A stretch of DNA of 64,000 bases from Bidens hawaiensis (Eukaryota > Streptophyta > Magnoliopsida > Asterales > Asteraceae): positions 496,001 to 560,000 of the forward strand of contig JAIQDT010001137.1 of assembly GCA_021521415.1 (NCBI GenBank). The letters run 5' to 3'. Positions 1 through 10,039 of this stretch are shown here, one piece after another. The position numbers and the translations under genes are program-made. Position 1 is the first letter of the stretch; each line of letters opens with the position of its first letter. The notes beneath the pieces are model-generated. The model did no database searches and was not told the origin of the DNA. It saw only the letters and a program-made list of their open reading frames with translations.

Positions 1-237
1 GCTAAGCTATTTTAAGCTAAACTAGGGGTCTAAATTAGTTAAGCTAAAGTAGAGGTAAGGTAAATAAAGGTTAAAATTAGGTTAGCCGTAAAATTATATA
101 TTTTAGTAATATATATATATATATAAAGATAATATAAAATAGAAGTTAAAAATTTGTACAATTATAGACAATGATTAAATTAAAACTTGGATTGTTCTTA
201 GAAACGTACCGTGTCCCCGGCAACGACGCCAAAAACT
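1..237 (-). mobile_element. Retrotransposon internal leader with tRNA-Asp-type primer site
   Basis: Read on the minus strand, positions 231-214 give TGGCGTCGTTGCCGGGGA. This matches the 3' end of plant tRNA-Asp (TGGCGCCGTTGCCGGGGA) at all but one base, and that tRNA is a common primer for Athila-like and related plant LTR elements. The primer site lies a few bases from a TG/CA boundary near 238, so the LTR would lie to the right and the internal region would run leftwards out of the window. No coding domain is visible in the 213 bases left of the site. The element class is inferred from the primer site only. Confidence 0.55.
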
Positions 238-2195
238 TGATGTGTGCGCGCAGTGTTGCGTAAAATATGAAAGGTTTGAATGATTTGCTTTTGCACAAGA
301 TCGTGTTTTAAATTTATAAAAGTGATTTCTACAAATACTAAACACACACAAAATAGGCAAGTGTACCTATCGTATATGTAGAATAATATTGGTAAGAACC
401 AAGTATCGATCCGTGGACACAAATGTTTCTAATAATAAATCGTTGTTTTACTTTAATCGGAGGTTTTAATCATTTTGGGGTTAATTTTTTGAACTTTTTA
501 TAAAATATAAATACTTATATATATATAATATATAGGTGACCAAGATGAGAGATTCTAAACGAGTTGTTCAATTATGCGAAGGTTACCATCTAAGATCAAG
601 AATCCACTCCATTTTAGCATTGATAATTAATATTTAAACATGTGGTAAACTTGTCGTTGCAATATATGATAGATAGCTCCTTAAACCTTAAGTGAGCATC
701 TTTGGCACTAAGGAGATAACATGCGCATTTTAAAGTCCACCATTTCCTAATGTCATGCCATCTCAATGATGTCAATTTAAGTTGGCAAGTAGTTTCGTAA
801 AGTAGAAAGATTAGGATTGACTTCGATTTCTCAAATACCAATTCTAACAACTTCGGGTGGTTGTAGTTAACTCACACAACCTCCCCTTGGTTGATTTATG
901 TAGGTTATAATTACACATTCCATTAACACATGATTTCTTTAACTAGCATGATATCCTAAGCAAAGCTATTTTCGGATTACCAAGACTTAGAGAAATACAT
1001 CATAACTTATATCTCATCATTTCTAAGTACAATATAAGGATCCATGTTTCGATAATGTATCAAAGTATTTCTATCTTTCAAGAAGATGAATCGATCATGA
1101 ACGGTTGCCAATAGAATTGACAACCACCAACTTTGAATTAGTGATTTAAGATGGTGAAACATTTATCATCAAAAGATAATTGTAATATAACCATGTACTT
1201 TACTAGACTACACCACATGTTTTGTATAATTATCAAGTAAAACAAAGCTTCTTCATAGATTTTAGATGGTAAATGGAGTTTAGCTCATAATGAGCATGAT
1301 GATAAACATTAAGATGAATGATGATAACAAATACATGATTAAACTTGGAATGATCTAACCAAATGTAGATGAATCTTCATTCTTAATGATGGTTATGGTG
1401 GATGATGATGATGGTTGATGGTGATGACCTCCAAGCCTTCAAACTCTTCACTAAATCTTCTATGTGAGTGTTAGTGTGTGTTTTTATAAGAGAAAACTGG
1501 ATAGAATTCTTTTCAAGGCACACTCTTCAAATGGCACAAGAGCCTCTATTTATAGGCTGTCTAGAGATAGAAGCACGACCCCGTGCTTTATTAAGAACGG
1601 CCTCGTGTCTACATGTCCCAGTTGCATGTTGTCAGATCGTACATGATGACTCACCACGGCCCCGTGCTTCCTGAGGCACGCCCCCGTGCTTTTTAGTGAC
1701 ATGTGCTAATTCTTTTTGTCGTTTATGAAAGGTGACCACGGCCTCGTGCTTAGGTAGGCACGCCCCCGTGTTTTATTATGACATGTGCCAAATTCGTTTT
1801 GTTTTTTTCTCGAAGGTGACCACGGCCCCGTGTCCATGAAGCACGGCCTCGTGTCTAGTTGTCCGTTATTTTGTCTTTTCGTGTAGATTTTTGTCTTTTC
1901 TATAGGTAAGCACGACCCCGTGCTTTCAGAAGCACGACCCCGTGTCCATTGAAGCACGGCCTCGTGTCTAGCTGTTAGTTATTTTGTCTTTTCGTGTAGA
2001 TTTTTGTCTTTTCTTATAGGTAAGCACGACCCCGTGCTTTCAGAAGCACGACCCCGTGTTTCCAGAAGCACAGCCCCATGCTTTCTGAAGCACAGCCCCA
2101 TGTTTTGCTGTTTTCTTGGGTTTTCTTTGGTTTTTCTTCGGTTTTTCATTCGTTTCTTCGTTTGAGGCTTGGATTCACCTGAAAATACATTTTAA
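238..2195 (-). repeat. Probable LTR of the tRNA-Asp-primed element
   Basis: On the minus strand this stretch ends in CA immediately before the primer site, as an LTR should. The outer end is not fixed: a CA near 2195 followed by ordinary AT-rich sequence is only a candidate. There is no second LTR in the window to compare and therefore no target duplication. The block contains a tandem repeat at 1560-2105 and no open reading frame with recognisable domains. Being part of a larger LTR element is inference from position. Confidence 0.4.
1560..2105. repeat. Tandem near-palindromic GCACGRCCCCGTGC repeat
   Basis: About a dozen copies of a 14-base near-palindrome (GCACGACCCCGTGC, GCACGGCCTCGTGT and relatives) are spaced 15-60 bases apart. 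A longer unit of about 110 bases containing two such motifs and a TTTTGTCTTTTCGTGTAG spacer is repeated at about 1842-1945 and 1955-2060. GC content is clearly above the flanks. Several reading frames stay open through it, but this is a by-product of the repeat and not evidence of coding. Confidence 0.8.
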
Positions 2196-2282
2196 CATGA
2201 TAAGTAGTTATTTTAACTATATTATACGATAGAAGTTGCAGTTTTTAGAGATTATTTGATGCTAAAAAGATGTATATTTTTA

Positions 2283-2535
2283 TATACATCATATACTTTG
2301 AATGAAAATTTCCCAAAGTTGATCTTATGAAATCTTCTCGATGCTAATCTTACTAGTTGGTAATCCTTACATCGATCTTCCACACAAATGATCCAATATG
2401 ATATAGTTAAAATCTGGTGATCAAAGGTTGATAATGCAATAATAATGCATAACCAAACGAATTTAACGATAACCATATTGTTATAATTATTTTTCCTATC
2501 AAAAGTGAAATGTGTAATAAAATGTAACTGATAAT
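2283..2535. repeat. Dispersed ~250-bp repeat, copy 1
   Basis: This block resembles 42385-42615 over its whole length. Shared runs include TTTGAATGAAAATTTCCCAA, GATCTTCCACA, ATGATATAGTTAAAATC and AAGTGAAATGTGT. In both places it ends in the same GTAAC(T/C)GAT stretch. The two copies are diverged, with small gaps. No terminal inverted repeat or target duplication was found, so the family is unclassified. Here it lies directly upstream of the first DRP1 fragment, so it might be old intron sequence carried with that gene. Confidence 0.6.
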
Positions 2536-2560
2536 GTGTAAAACTGGTAAGTTTTTCAAG

Positions 2561-3383
2561 CTAGGCAAACAACTTGGGGAGTTGCTAGATGAAGATCCAT
2601 CCTTGATGTCAAAGAGACAAGAAATAGCCAAAAGACTTGAACTGCAATATTAGGCCCGTAAATGAACCGAACGTTCGGTGAACTGTTGGCCGGAAGTTCG
2701 TTTATTTAATAAACGAACAAACATGAACAAAAAATTTGTGTTCGTTTAATTAAACGAACGAACATGAGTACATGTGCCGTTCGTTCATTTATGTTCATGA
2801 ACGTTCGTTTATGCATTACTAAAAAATAATTAAATACAATCTGGATAGGTCATCTGCTTAAAGGTTTTATATTTGTTAATTGTGTTCATTTAAGTTCATT
2901 TATGTTTGTCTAGGTTCATTTACATTTGCTCATATCTGATCATTTTTGTTCGTTTATTTTTGTACAGTTATGTTCGTTTAGATTTTATACAAATGAACAT
3001 AAACGAACACAAATGTCCCTTTTAAAATAAACGAACATGAACATAAATATTTGTTCGAGTAAGTGTCCGTGTTCTTTTAAAGTTAAATGAACGAACACGA
3101 ACATGCCTTTGTACGTGTTCATTCGATTCGTTTATAGGCTTTCAATCTCTAGGCTCTGACGATTTTATTTGTGTTCGTGAACCGTTCATGAATAGTGAAC
3201 ACATTAATTTCCTTAATGAATAAACACGAACATAAATCTCGTTCGGTAAGTGTTCGTGAACCTTTCGTGAACACATTATTTTCTTAACGAACGAACATGA
3301 ACAAGGCATTGTTCATGTTCGTTCGGTTCGTTTACAACCCTATGTACGAGACAGCATGGGATGAGATCGATGCAGTAGCATGA
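2561..3383 (+). pseudogene. DRP1: DRP1 dynamin-related protein, GED fragment (pseudogene)
   Basis: Plant DRP1 proteins are large GTPases of cytokinesis and endocytosis, ending in a GTPase effector domain (GED). Positions 2561-2650 translate to a GED-like stretch that includes GELLDEDPSLM and AKRLEL, the hallmark end of plant DRP1. The fragment is cut after about 30 residues by the hAT-like element at 2651-3341. The same domain resumes at 3342 with YETAWDEID and reaches a TGA at 3381-3383, where family members usually read W. A plausible AG acceptor precedes 2561. No GTPase domain or stalk is present upstream, so this is a relic of the gene's 3' end. Confidence 0.7.
2651..3341. mobile_element. 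Non-autonomous hAT-like element in DRP1 relic
   Basis: The block starts TAGGCCCGTAAATGAACCGAAC and ends with the imperfect inverse GTTCGGTTCGTTTACAACCCT, giving terminal inverted repeats of about 20 bases. The body is packed with GTTCGT/ACGAAC and ATGAACA motifs in both orientations and has no open reading frame. Ends of the form YAGG..GTAAACGAACCGAAC are typical of short hAT derivatives. The flanking eight bases (TGCAATAT and TGTACGAG) do not form a clean duplication, so the insertion is old or the boundaries are slightly off. Confidence 0.6.
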
Positions 3384-3544
3384 GTTCGATATTGTATCGA
3401 ATATCAAGTTTTTTCTGGTAATAGGCTTTCATGTCTAGTACTCTAGTTTATGTTTTGGTTTCCAAACATTCTAGTTTTAATTATTATTTCTCATAATATG
3501 TATTCTATATAAGTTGTGTTTTTTATTGTATGTGCATGTATAAC

Positions 3545-3960
3545 TGTATATGTATACGCATAAATAATGAAGGTTGTTTATTATTCATCCAAAGCATACA
3601 TCAACTTACAAGAAGATTCAATAACACTAATGTTCAACAAAAAATTATACAACAGAAAAGTTTTGAAAGCCGCAGACCTATTGTCTCTTAGAATACGAGC
3701 AAGTACCTTCTTCATTTCCGTGGACCGTCCACTGTTTCTTGGCACTGGTGTATATAACCTAGAACTGAAAAGAAAACCATTGACAGTTAAAATAAGTGAT
3801 TATAGCAAAGAAATTCGAGGGTTAAGATTATCTTGTCAAGTCATACAAGTTATTCATACAGTTTTTCTTTTAGTTGAGTTAGAATAAGAGAAACAAATAT
3901 CTTTCAGGAATGTTTAAAGCTAGAAATAAGTATAATATAATGTTTGTAATTAGATTAGGG
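3545..3960. repeat. Local duplicated block, copy 1
   Basis: This segment is repeated in diverged form at about 8690-9090: TATTCATCCAAAGCATACATCAACTTACAAGAAG here corresponds to a similar run at 8705, and AACAGAAAAGTTTTGAAA, GTTGTCTCTTAG and GTGGACCGTCCACTGTTTC occur in both. A 106-residue open frame lies here (3567-3887), but the other copy is frame-broken and I recognise no domain. Both copies follow DRP1 fragments, so the block is probably the 3' flank of the ancestral DRP1 gene, duplicated with it. Confidence 0.65.
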
Positions 3961-4640
3961 TAAATTTATAATACAAAGGGAGAAAAAAATAAGAAGTGTG
4001 AGAAGGATTTGTGATCACACAAAAAACCCCTTAAAAATAAATTAAAAAAATAATAAAAAAATCATAACTCAATTAAATATAAAAAAAAATGAAAAAAATT
4101 AAAAAAAAAATGTTTCCTCCATCATTCCCGTTCAAAAAAAAAATTACAAAAAAAAATACAAAAGTTGACGAAAAGACATAATGCCGAGATCAAAGACACA
4201 ATGACGAAAATGAACAAAAGACACAATTATAACTAAAAAAAGACACAATAGATCGCAAAATATAACACAATGCCGAACAAAATATAGCACAATGTTGAGT
4301 AATATAACACAATATAAAGAAAAAAAAGAGATAATGCCAAGGAAAAAAGACACAATCAATGACGAAATTAAATACAAAACACAATGATAAACAAAAAGAC
4401 ACAACGACTATTTTCAGTTACCAAAGTGTTTTTTATGAGAACGAGAAAGACGGTGGAAACATTTTGTGTTTTTACTTTTTTCGTTTTTTTATTAAATTTT
4501 GAATTATGATTTTTTTATTTATTTTTCTAAAAATTTTTTGAGAGTTTTTTTTGTATGACTACAAATTCTTCTCATCCTTCTCATTTTTGTTTCCCTTTGT
4601 AGAATAACTTGACCTATTAGATTAAAGGAGGTGATCAAAG
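3960..4640. other. A-rich low-complexity spacer with GACACAATG repeats
   Basis: The sequence is strongly A-rich on the plus strand. Between 4180 and 4410 short units of the type AAAAGACACAATGACG recur irregularly. Open frames on the minus strand here encode only low-complexity F/C/V/I-rich peptides and are a result of the composition. No gene is supported. Confidence 0.6.
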
Positions 4641-4859
4641 AAAGATGAGAAGAATTTGCAGTCACCAATGGGTGTAGGACATTTATTACCCTCCCCTATA
4701 GTGTACACTTTTAGCAATTCACATGTGTGGGAAACCTCATTTTTTTTAAATATTTTCTTGACAGCCTTTTCTTGTTTTTTGAGTCGCAAGAAGAAATATG
4801 AGTTTAGGGGTAATTTGGGTTGTTTGGAAAGATTAAAGCAACCGGCGGAGTTTTTATTT

Positions 4860-5160
4860 AAGTTTGACTCTTTAGTCGAAGTTGACTTTTTAGGATCAAA
4901 TCTTTGACTATTTTTTAATCATAGTTTACTTTTTCCCATATTTGACCAATTTTCAATCAGCTTTGACATTTGGAAGAACTTGTATTTCATTATCATTCGG
5001 CCTGGAAATACAGCCGGCAGCACCATGCTCTTAGGACTGCTATTTACTTGGTACATAATAATACTGCAACTGGGAAATTTTTGAAATTCATGGTTTGGTT
5101 GAATTTTTTGCTAAGAGGGGTGCATCACTTATCGTCTTATTGGTTTTTCTGCACTTAGGC
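4860..5160. repeat. Local duplicated block, second family, copy 1
   Basis: This block is repeated at about 7640-7860 and again as a short piece at 8195-8260. Shared runs include CAGCTTTGAC, TTTCATTATCATTC, GGAAATACAGC, CAGCACCATGCTCTTAGG and GGACTGCTATTTACTTG. It sits upstream of DRP1 fragments in both locations. The reading frame gives a peptide with HHALRTAIYLVH that I do not recognise. It is most likely intron or upstream sequence of the duplicated DRP1 locus. Confidence 0.65.
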
Positions 5161-5610
5161 CTTATACATGCAGTTAAATGGATACGTAAGTGTTGTTGCC
5201 AAATTTTTTTGGATTTTAGAGTTGTGATTTTGATTAGTAATGAAAATAGTCATAAAACGTATGTCATTAGGTTTGGTTTCTTCGAACATCTTGTTTAGTT
5301 TCTTTTTGTTGTTAGTTGGCGCTTTACTTGGGGAAATGTCCCATGAAAGTTTCTAACCTTTACTCTTTGACTCATTGTAATTGTTTTTAAAATTTATAAA
5401 ATCTTTACCAGGCTCTGTTCTCCTTTAATTATCAAAAATAATAAATAATCAAATTTCAGGTATTCTGATTTAATTGAATTGACTTATTGAAAAATCATTG
5501 AATTGTTTCATGGCACCTGCTGAAGCTTCTGCAGATGGCAAAGTAGCTTGTTTATTATTGCTTGTTTGTTTCCAATGTGTGATATTATTCTACAAGTGTT
5601 TGTATTTCAG

Positions 5611-5960
5611 GCGCATTTCGTCCTAAAAGAACTCGCGGGGAAGTCAACTGGAGAAACCGAGGTCTAACTCTTTCACTATTATTAAGTACTTTATTAGTAC
5701 TGAATTTGTAAGTAGCATTAAATTATAATAAAAACAGGAATGAAGGCGGTTTCCTACTATGCAAACCACTCTGCCCGCTGGTTGCTGCGGGTGAAGCATT
5801 GGAAACGTTTCGTGACGAGAGTAAAAAGACAGTTGTTAGATTAGTAGAAATGGGGCACACTCCTTAACCTGAAGACTCACCTGGTCCAGACCCATTAGTT
5901 GACCGATATGCAGAAGCATATTTTAGAAGGATCAGGTCAATCTGTCATCTTCCAAAATTT
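5611..5960 (+). pseudogene. DRP1: DRP1 stalk-region fragment (pseudogene)
   Basis: Two exon remnants of a DRP1 dynamin-related GTPase are visible. The first, 5611-5661, follows a TTTCAG acceptor, encodes AHFVLKELAGKS and ends at a GT donor. The second begins after an ACAG acceptor at 5738 and encodes EALETFRDESKKTVVRLVEM, a highly characteristic DRP1 stalk motif, then an RYAEAYFRRI segment near 5905-5935. A stop codon and at least one frameshift interrupt it. The GTPase domain is missing. The order of DRP1 parts across the window (GED at 2.6 kb, stalk at 5.6 kb, stalk again at 8.4 kb) means at least two, probably three, tandem gene copies have decayed here. Confidence 0.75.
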
Positions 5961-7640
5961 GAAATTCAGTACCAAAATATAGAACAGAACAGCTTCAAGA
6001 ATGAACAAATCGTTCTTTTCTTCTCTGTAGCCTATCGTTGTGGTTTAATTATTTATTTAAGTTCAGTCTCGGGTTTCTTAGCCTGTCAACCAACCGAAAA
6101 CTGATTGCACTATATATTTAAAACCGACGCCAAAATTGAATAAATGTTTGTCGGGTCAGTTTCTTGGGCCGAACCTGGATGTTGTTCGCTCCTAATGAGA
6201 ACACTAGTACCGTAAAAATTATAAATTTAATAGTATTTAGCATGTTTTGCCACTGAACTAATATGTCAAAGAACATATCTTTTTGGCTTTTACAAATTTG
6301 ACCTATAAGATTGAACTTACTAGCATTTACTTAAATAATGACATGAATACAAATATTGGAACAACAAATTTAATGGTTAGATAGTCAGTACACATTGTGC
6401 ATGTTAAACTTTGAGCGGGTTAATCAAGAACACGAACACGAAGATTTGATCAACACACGATCGACTCTTTTATTAAGAAAACGACAAACTAGAAAAACTT
6501 AATAATTACTAACACATTGAGCCTATGGTTTATATATACCCACGATTCCTAATTCTATACTAACTCAAATACAGAATTTGAATCCAAATACAGTTAGGAT
6601 TAAAGATTCTTGGAGTCTTCAATCTGAGTTGGTGTTGGACACGTTTAACAGTGCATACCTGACCAAACCAAAAGGAGGCTGAAAAATTGGAACTAGAGTG
6701 CAATCGGGTTTCCGTTGATTAGCTGGTTAGAATCAGTGAGCATTTAGCTCAGAATCTTTAAGTCTTTTTAAGTTACTTTTTTAGTTTAGTTTTCTAGAAA
6801 GACAAGCGAATAATGGTCAAAATGTTTAAACATGTGTAAGTTGGAAAGCTGTAAGTTAACTTATAACGTGTTCACAAGTTTAAAATGGAACAGAATTAGT
6901 ATGTATATATAAAAAGGAGGTGATTCTGATCTCGTTAGTCCCTGGAGATTTTAGAGAGTGTATGGACATGATCGGCACACTTAGAAAACACAGAACGTGT
7001 TCATGTGTCGACAGTTGACCTTTGGTCAAACTATTGAATTCTTGATCGAAGAGTTCACATGTAGTAACAGTCACTACATCCATCATGTATATGAGCAACT
7101 TAACAGCAACACATCACCAGTTTATTACATCAATCCAAAGAACGGATTGACATCATTGACCAGCAGTTGATAAGTGATCACTGATCAGGACACACCAGAC
7201 GCACCAGTTGAAATAGGAATATAAAGATAATGTGCTCAATTCAATATTTGTTGACTTTCAAAGTCAACATTTTGTGTATTAATAAATAATTATTGCACCA
7301 GCTATATTTGTGTTCATAATATATTTTTTGTTCTCTAACGAACTTTGAATAATTTACCAACCAGCCCCTGAATTTTATTAACTACATTAAACAAGATGTT
7401 TAACACGGAGTTAACCTTTGCATCATATCCAAAAACAGGTTTGCTTAACATGATGAATAAAATGCATACTAACAAATTAAGTATCTTCTTAAATTCATCA
7501 GGCCACTTTATATCAAACTCAATTCAGTCAAATAACACATTTGATCAGTTACGTACTGTTTAATCATAATTACTCATAACAATTTTGACAACAGCTACAT
7601 GTGCAATCGGTTTTCGGTTGGTGCATGACCAATTTTGATA
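5960..7640. other. AT-rich spacer, no gene seen
   Basis: No open frame with recognisable domains occurs on either strand. The part at about 6790-7030 resembles 9110-9260 (shared GTTCACAAGTTTAAA, GGAACAGAA, CAGTTGACCTTT), so it belongs to the same set of local duplications as the DRP1 relics. The part at 6420-6660 looks like non-coding repeat sequence of unknown type. Confidence 0.5.
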
Positions 7641-7860
7641 TTTTAGTCAAGTTTGAATTTTTTGTCAAAGTTGACTATCTTAGGGTCAGATCTGAGTATT
7701 TAAAATATTTGACTATTTTTTTCCACATTTGACCAATTCTGAATCAGCTTTGACTTTAGGAAAAACTTGTTTTTCATTATCATTCTGGCCCGGAAATACA
7801 GCTGGCAGCACCATGCTCTTAGGACTGCTATTTACTTGATACATGATACTGCAGTTGAGT
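7640..7860. repeat. Local duplicated block, second family, copy 2
   Basis: Partner of 4860-5160. The copy here contains GCCCGGAAATACAGCTGGC and CAGCACCATGCTCTTAGG in the same order and spacing. The sequence TGCTATTT(A/G)CTTG(A/G)TACATGATACTGCAG appears at its end and again at about 8210-8237, so a further small duplication has occurred. Confidence 0.65.
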
Positions 7861-8330
7861 AGCTGAGTGGTACTAATCCTCATAGTCACCTTATTGAAGT
7901 CATTGCATTAATGGAAGTATCTACAAGATCATGAGGTGATTTATGATGGCAAAAGCTATTTAGGTGGAGTTCCAAACTTCTATTGACTTTATTTTGTATT
8001 ATAGGATGGTTTATGGTAAGTTCAGATGCCTCTGAAAGGTTTTTGTCAAAAAGGGTATTTTGGTCATTATGGATCAGATGAAAAAGAGAAGAAAGCTGGT
8101 TAAAACTGGCACTCCTATTTGGTTTGACTTTTTGGGGTGAACTGTGACTTCTGAAGGTAATACGAAAGTCAACAGAACGTGCATATCGGAATTGGTCAAC
8201 AGGACTGCTATTTGCTTGGTACATGATACTGCAGCTGGGAAATGTTTGAAGTTCATGTGATATGCTTTGGAGTTACAATTCTAAGTGGGCCTAAAGTGGT
8301 CCAGACCTGTTAGTTAATTGAAGTGGACAA

Positions 8331-8570
8331 AATGGGGCCCATTCCTTCACCTCAAGACCGCAGAAACCCACCTGTTAGTTGACCGCATAAGCACCTGCTC
8401 CAGACCCGTTATTTGACCGATATGCAGAAGCACATTTTAGAAGGATTGGGTCAAACATGTCATCTTATATTTTGTATGGTATCGGATACACTTAGGAGCA
8501 TGAATGCTTGATTCCCAAAGCGGTTGTTTATTGTTAAGTTGCTTCTACACGCAAATAGTAAGGAGGGAAG
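8331..8570 (+). pseudogene. DRP1: DRP1 stalk-region fragment, second copy (pseudogene)
   Basis: Positions 8395-8465 encode DRYAEAHFRRIGSNMSSY, the DRP1 stalk motif that follows the FRDESKK segment in intact genes and is better preserved here than in the 5.9-kb copy. Further on, about 8490-8535 encodes LIPKAVVYC followed by a stop where the family has Q. The upstream part (8331-8390) aligns with 5845-5890 but is rearranged. The coding frame is broken, so this is a relic. Together with the neighbouring relics it shows repeated duplication and decay of one DRP1 gene. Confidence 0.7.
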
Positions 8571-8689
8571 TAACTGTAGTCAAAGTCAATTAAACTTGCA
8601 ATGTTTGACTAATGAAGTCAACTAATTCTAATGTGTAAAACTTTATAAGTAAACATTATTATACATTAAGTTATTTATTCAAACAAAAA

Positions 8690-9090
8690 AGAAAATACAA
8701 TGTTTCATTCATCTATACAAAAAAACATATATCAACTTGCAAGAAGATTAATTAATACTAATGTTCAACAACAATCATATAACAGAAAAGTTTTGAAAAC
8801 CGTAGACCTGTTGTCTCTTAGCATATGAGCAAATACCTTCTTCATTACCGTGGACCGTCCACTGTTTCATTGCATTGGTGTAGATAATAGATCCTAGAGT
8901 AGAAAAGAAAAACATAGACTGATAAAATCAGTGATTACAGCAAAAAAATTCGAAGGTTAAGTCATTTAAGTTATTCATACAGTTATTCTTTTAGTTTAGT
9001 TAGAATAAGAGAAACAAATATCTTCCAGAAATGTTTAAACAAGCACAAGCTAGAAATAAGTAACAATATAATGTTTGTAGTTAGATTGAA
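8690..9090. repeat. Local duplicated block, copy 2
   Basis: Diverged partner of 3545-3960, in the same orientation and at the same relative position downstream of a DRP1 fragment. It retains GTGGACCGTCCACTGTTTC, TTGTCTCTTAGCAT and the block ending in CTAGAAATAAGTA. The open frame found in copy 1 is interrupted here. Confidence 0.65.
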
Positions 9091-9339
9091 TTCAAAGAAA
9101 ACCACGGAAGTTTGACTTTCCATAATGGTCAAACTGTGTTCACAAGTTTAAATAGAACAGAAGTTTTATGTATAAACGACAAACAAGCTTTGAAAACACG
9201 TAGAGATGGTTTAATTTTAAGTATATGACAGTTGACCTTTAGTTAAAATTATGAGATCAGCAACATCAGAAGAAGCACAGGTAACATGTTAAAAATAAGT
9301 AAATAAAGATAACTTTGATCAGTTAGTACAGTACTTGCA

Positions 9340-9672
9340 TGAATCCGAAGAAATCGTTCCAAAACCTAAATAACCGAAAAGACCAAACCAAAATAATCGA
9401 ACCGAACCGAACTAATAGATTTTTAGTTTTTATTTTAAAATTTAAGTAATTTATAATAGTTTAATATATATATTTAACCCAAATATTTTAGCCTAATGTA
9501 TAATAATTAATTAAAAATTAACTAATTTACTTTTAAATAACAAAAAAACTAAGTACCAAATTCACTAAACAAAAACCGAACTGAACCCAAACCAATAACT
9601 GAAACCAATTGGTTTTTTGAAAATCTTCGGTTTAGCCCGAAACCAAATGAATCGAACCGACCCATACACACC
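9340..9672. repeat. AACCGAAC-rich repeat, probable hAT-type derivative
   Basis: Both ends are rich in AACCGAAC/GGTTCGG motifs with an AT-rich centre. The right end reads CGAACCGACCCATACACACCCTCTAG, the inverse of the AGRGGTGTG..GGTTCG ends seen in short non-autonomous elements. The left boundary near CCAAAACCTAAATAACCG is not resolved and no target duplication was found. A shorter related piece is present at 42765-42805. Confidence 0.4.
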
Positions 9673-10039
9673 CTCTAGTATCCAATGAGCTAATTTCAAT
9701 ACAAAATCTTGACTAATAAGGTCAAGCATCTTGATTTCTAACTTCAAAACTAATACATGATAATACCCAACTACTAACGAAAGATAAATTAATTGTTTCA
9801 TTTAATGAATTGCATCCCCCATTGCTTTGTTTGTATGCATAAAAATGAAACCCAAAAACAAGACAGCTGCAATAAAAAATAATAAAATAACTTCTGAAAA
9901 ACTCATAAAATATCATGAATGAATGCCAAAAAGAAGCAGAGTAATTATCAACTGGTGTGTGTATTGGAGTAATTTGTGAAGAAACATACCAGTTGAGTTG
10001 ATTGGGTAGGCACATGATGAAGAGGTGAAGAGAAGCAGA

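Noticed and set aside
1706..1957. Minus-strand frame with TRGRA/STRPWSP repeats as a repeat protein
   Set aside because: It is a translation of the CACGGCCCCGTG tandem array, open in several frames by periodicity only.
2643..3350. 8-bp target duplication for the first hAT-like element
   Set aside because: The candidate flanks TGCAATAT and TGTACGAG match at only about half the positions, so no duplication is claimed.
3567..3887. 106-residue open frame as a gene
   Set aside because: The diverged copy at 8690-9090 has a broken frame, composition is that of spacer, and no domain is recognised.
4144..4404. Hydrophobic minus-strand frames as a membrane protein
   Set aside because: Low-complexity A-rich plus strand with GACACAATG repeats produces F/C/V/L-rich peptides in two frames at once.
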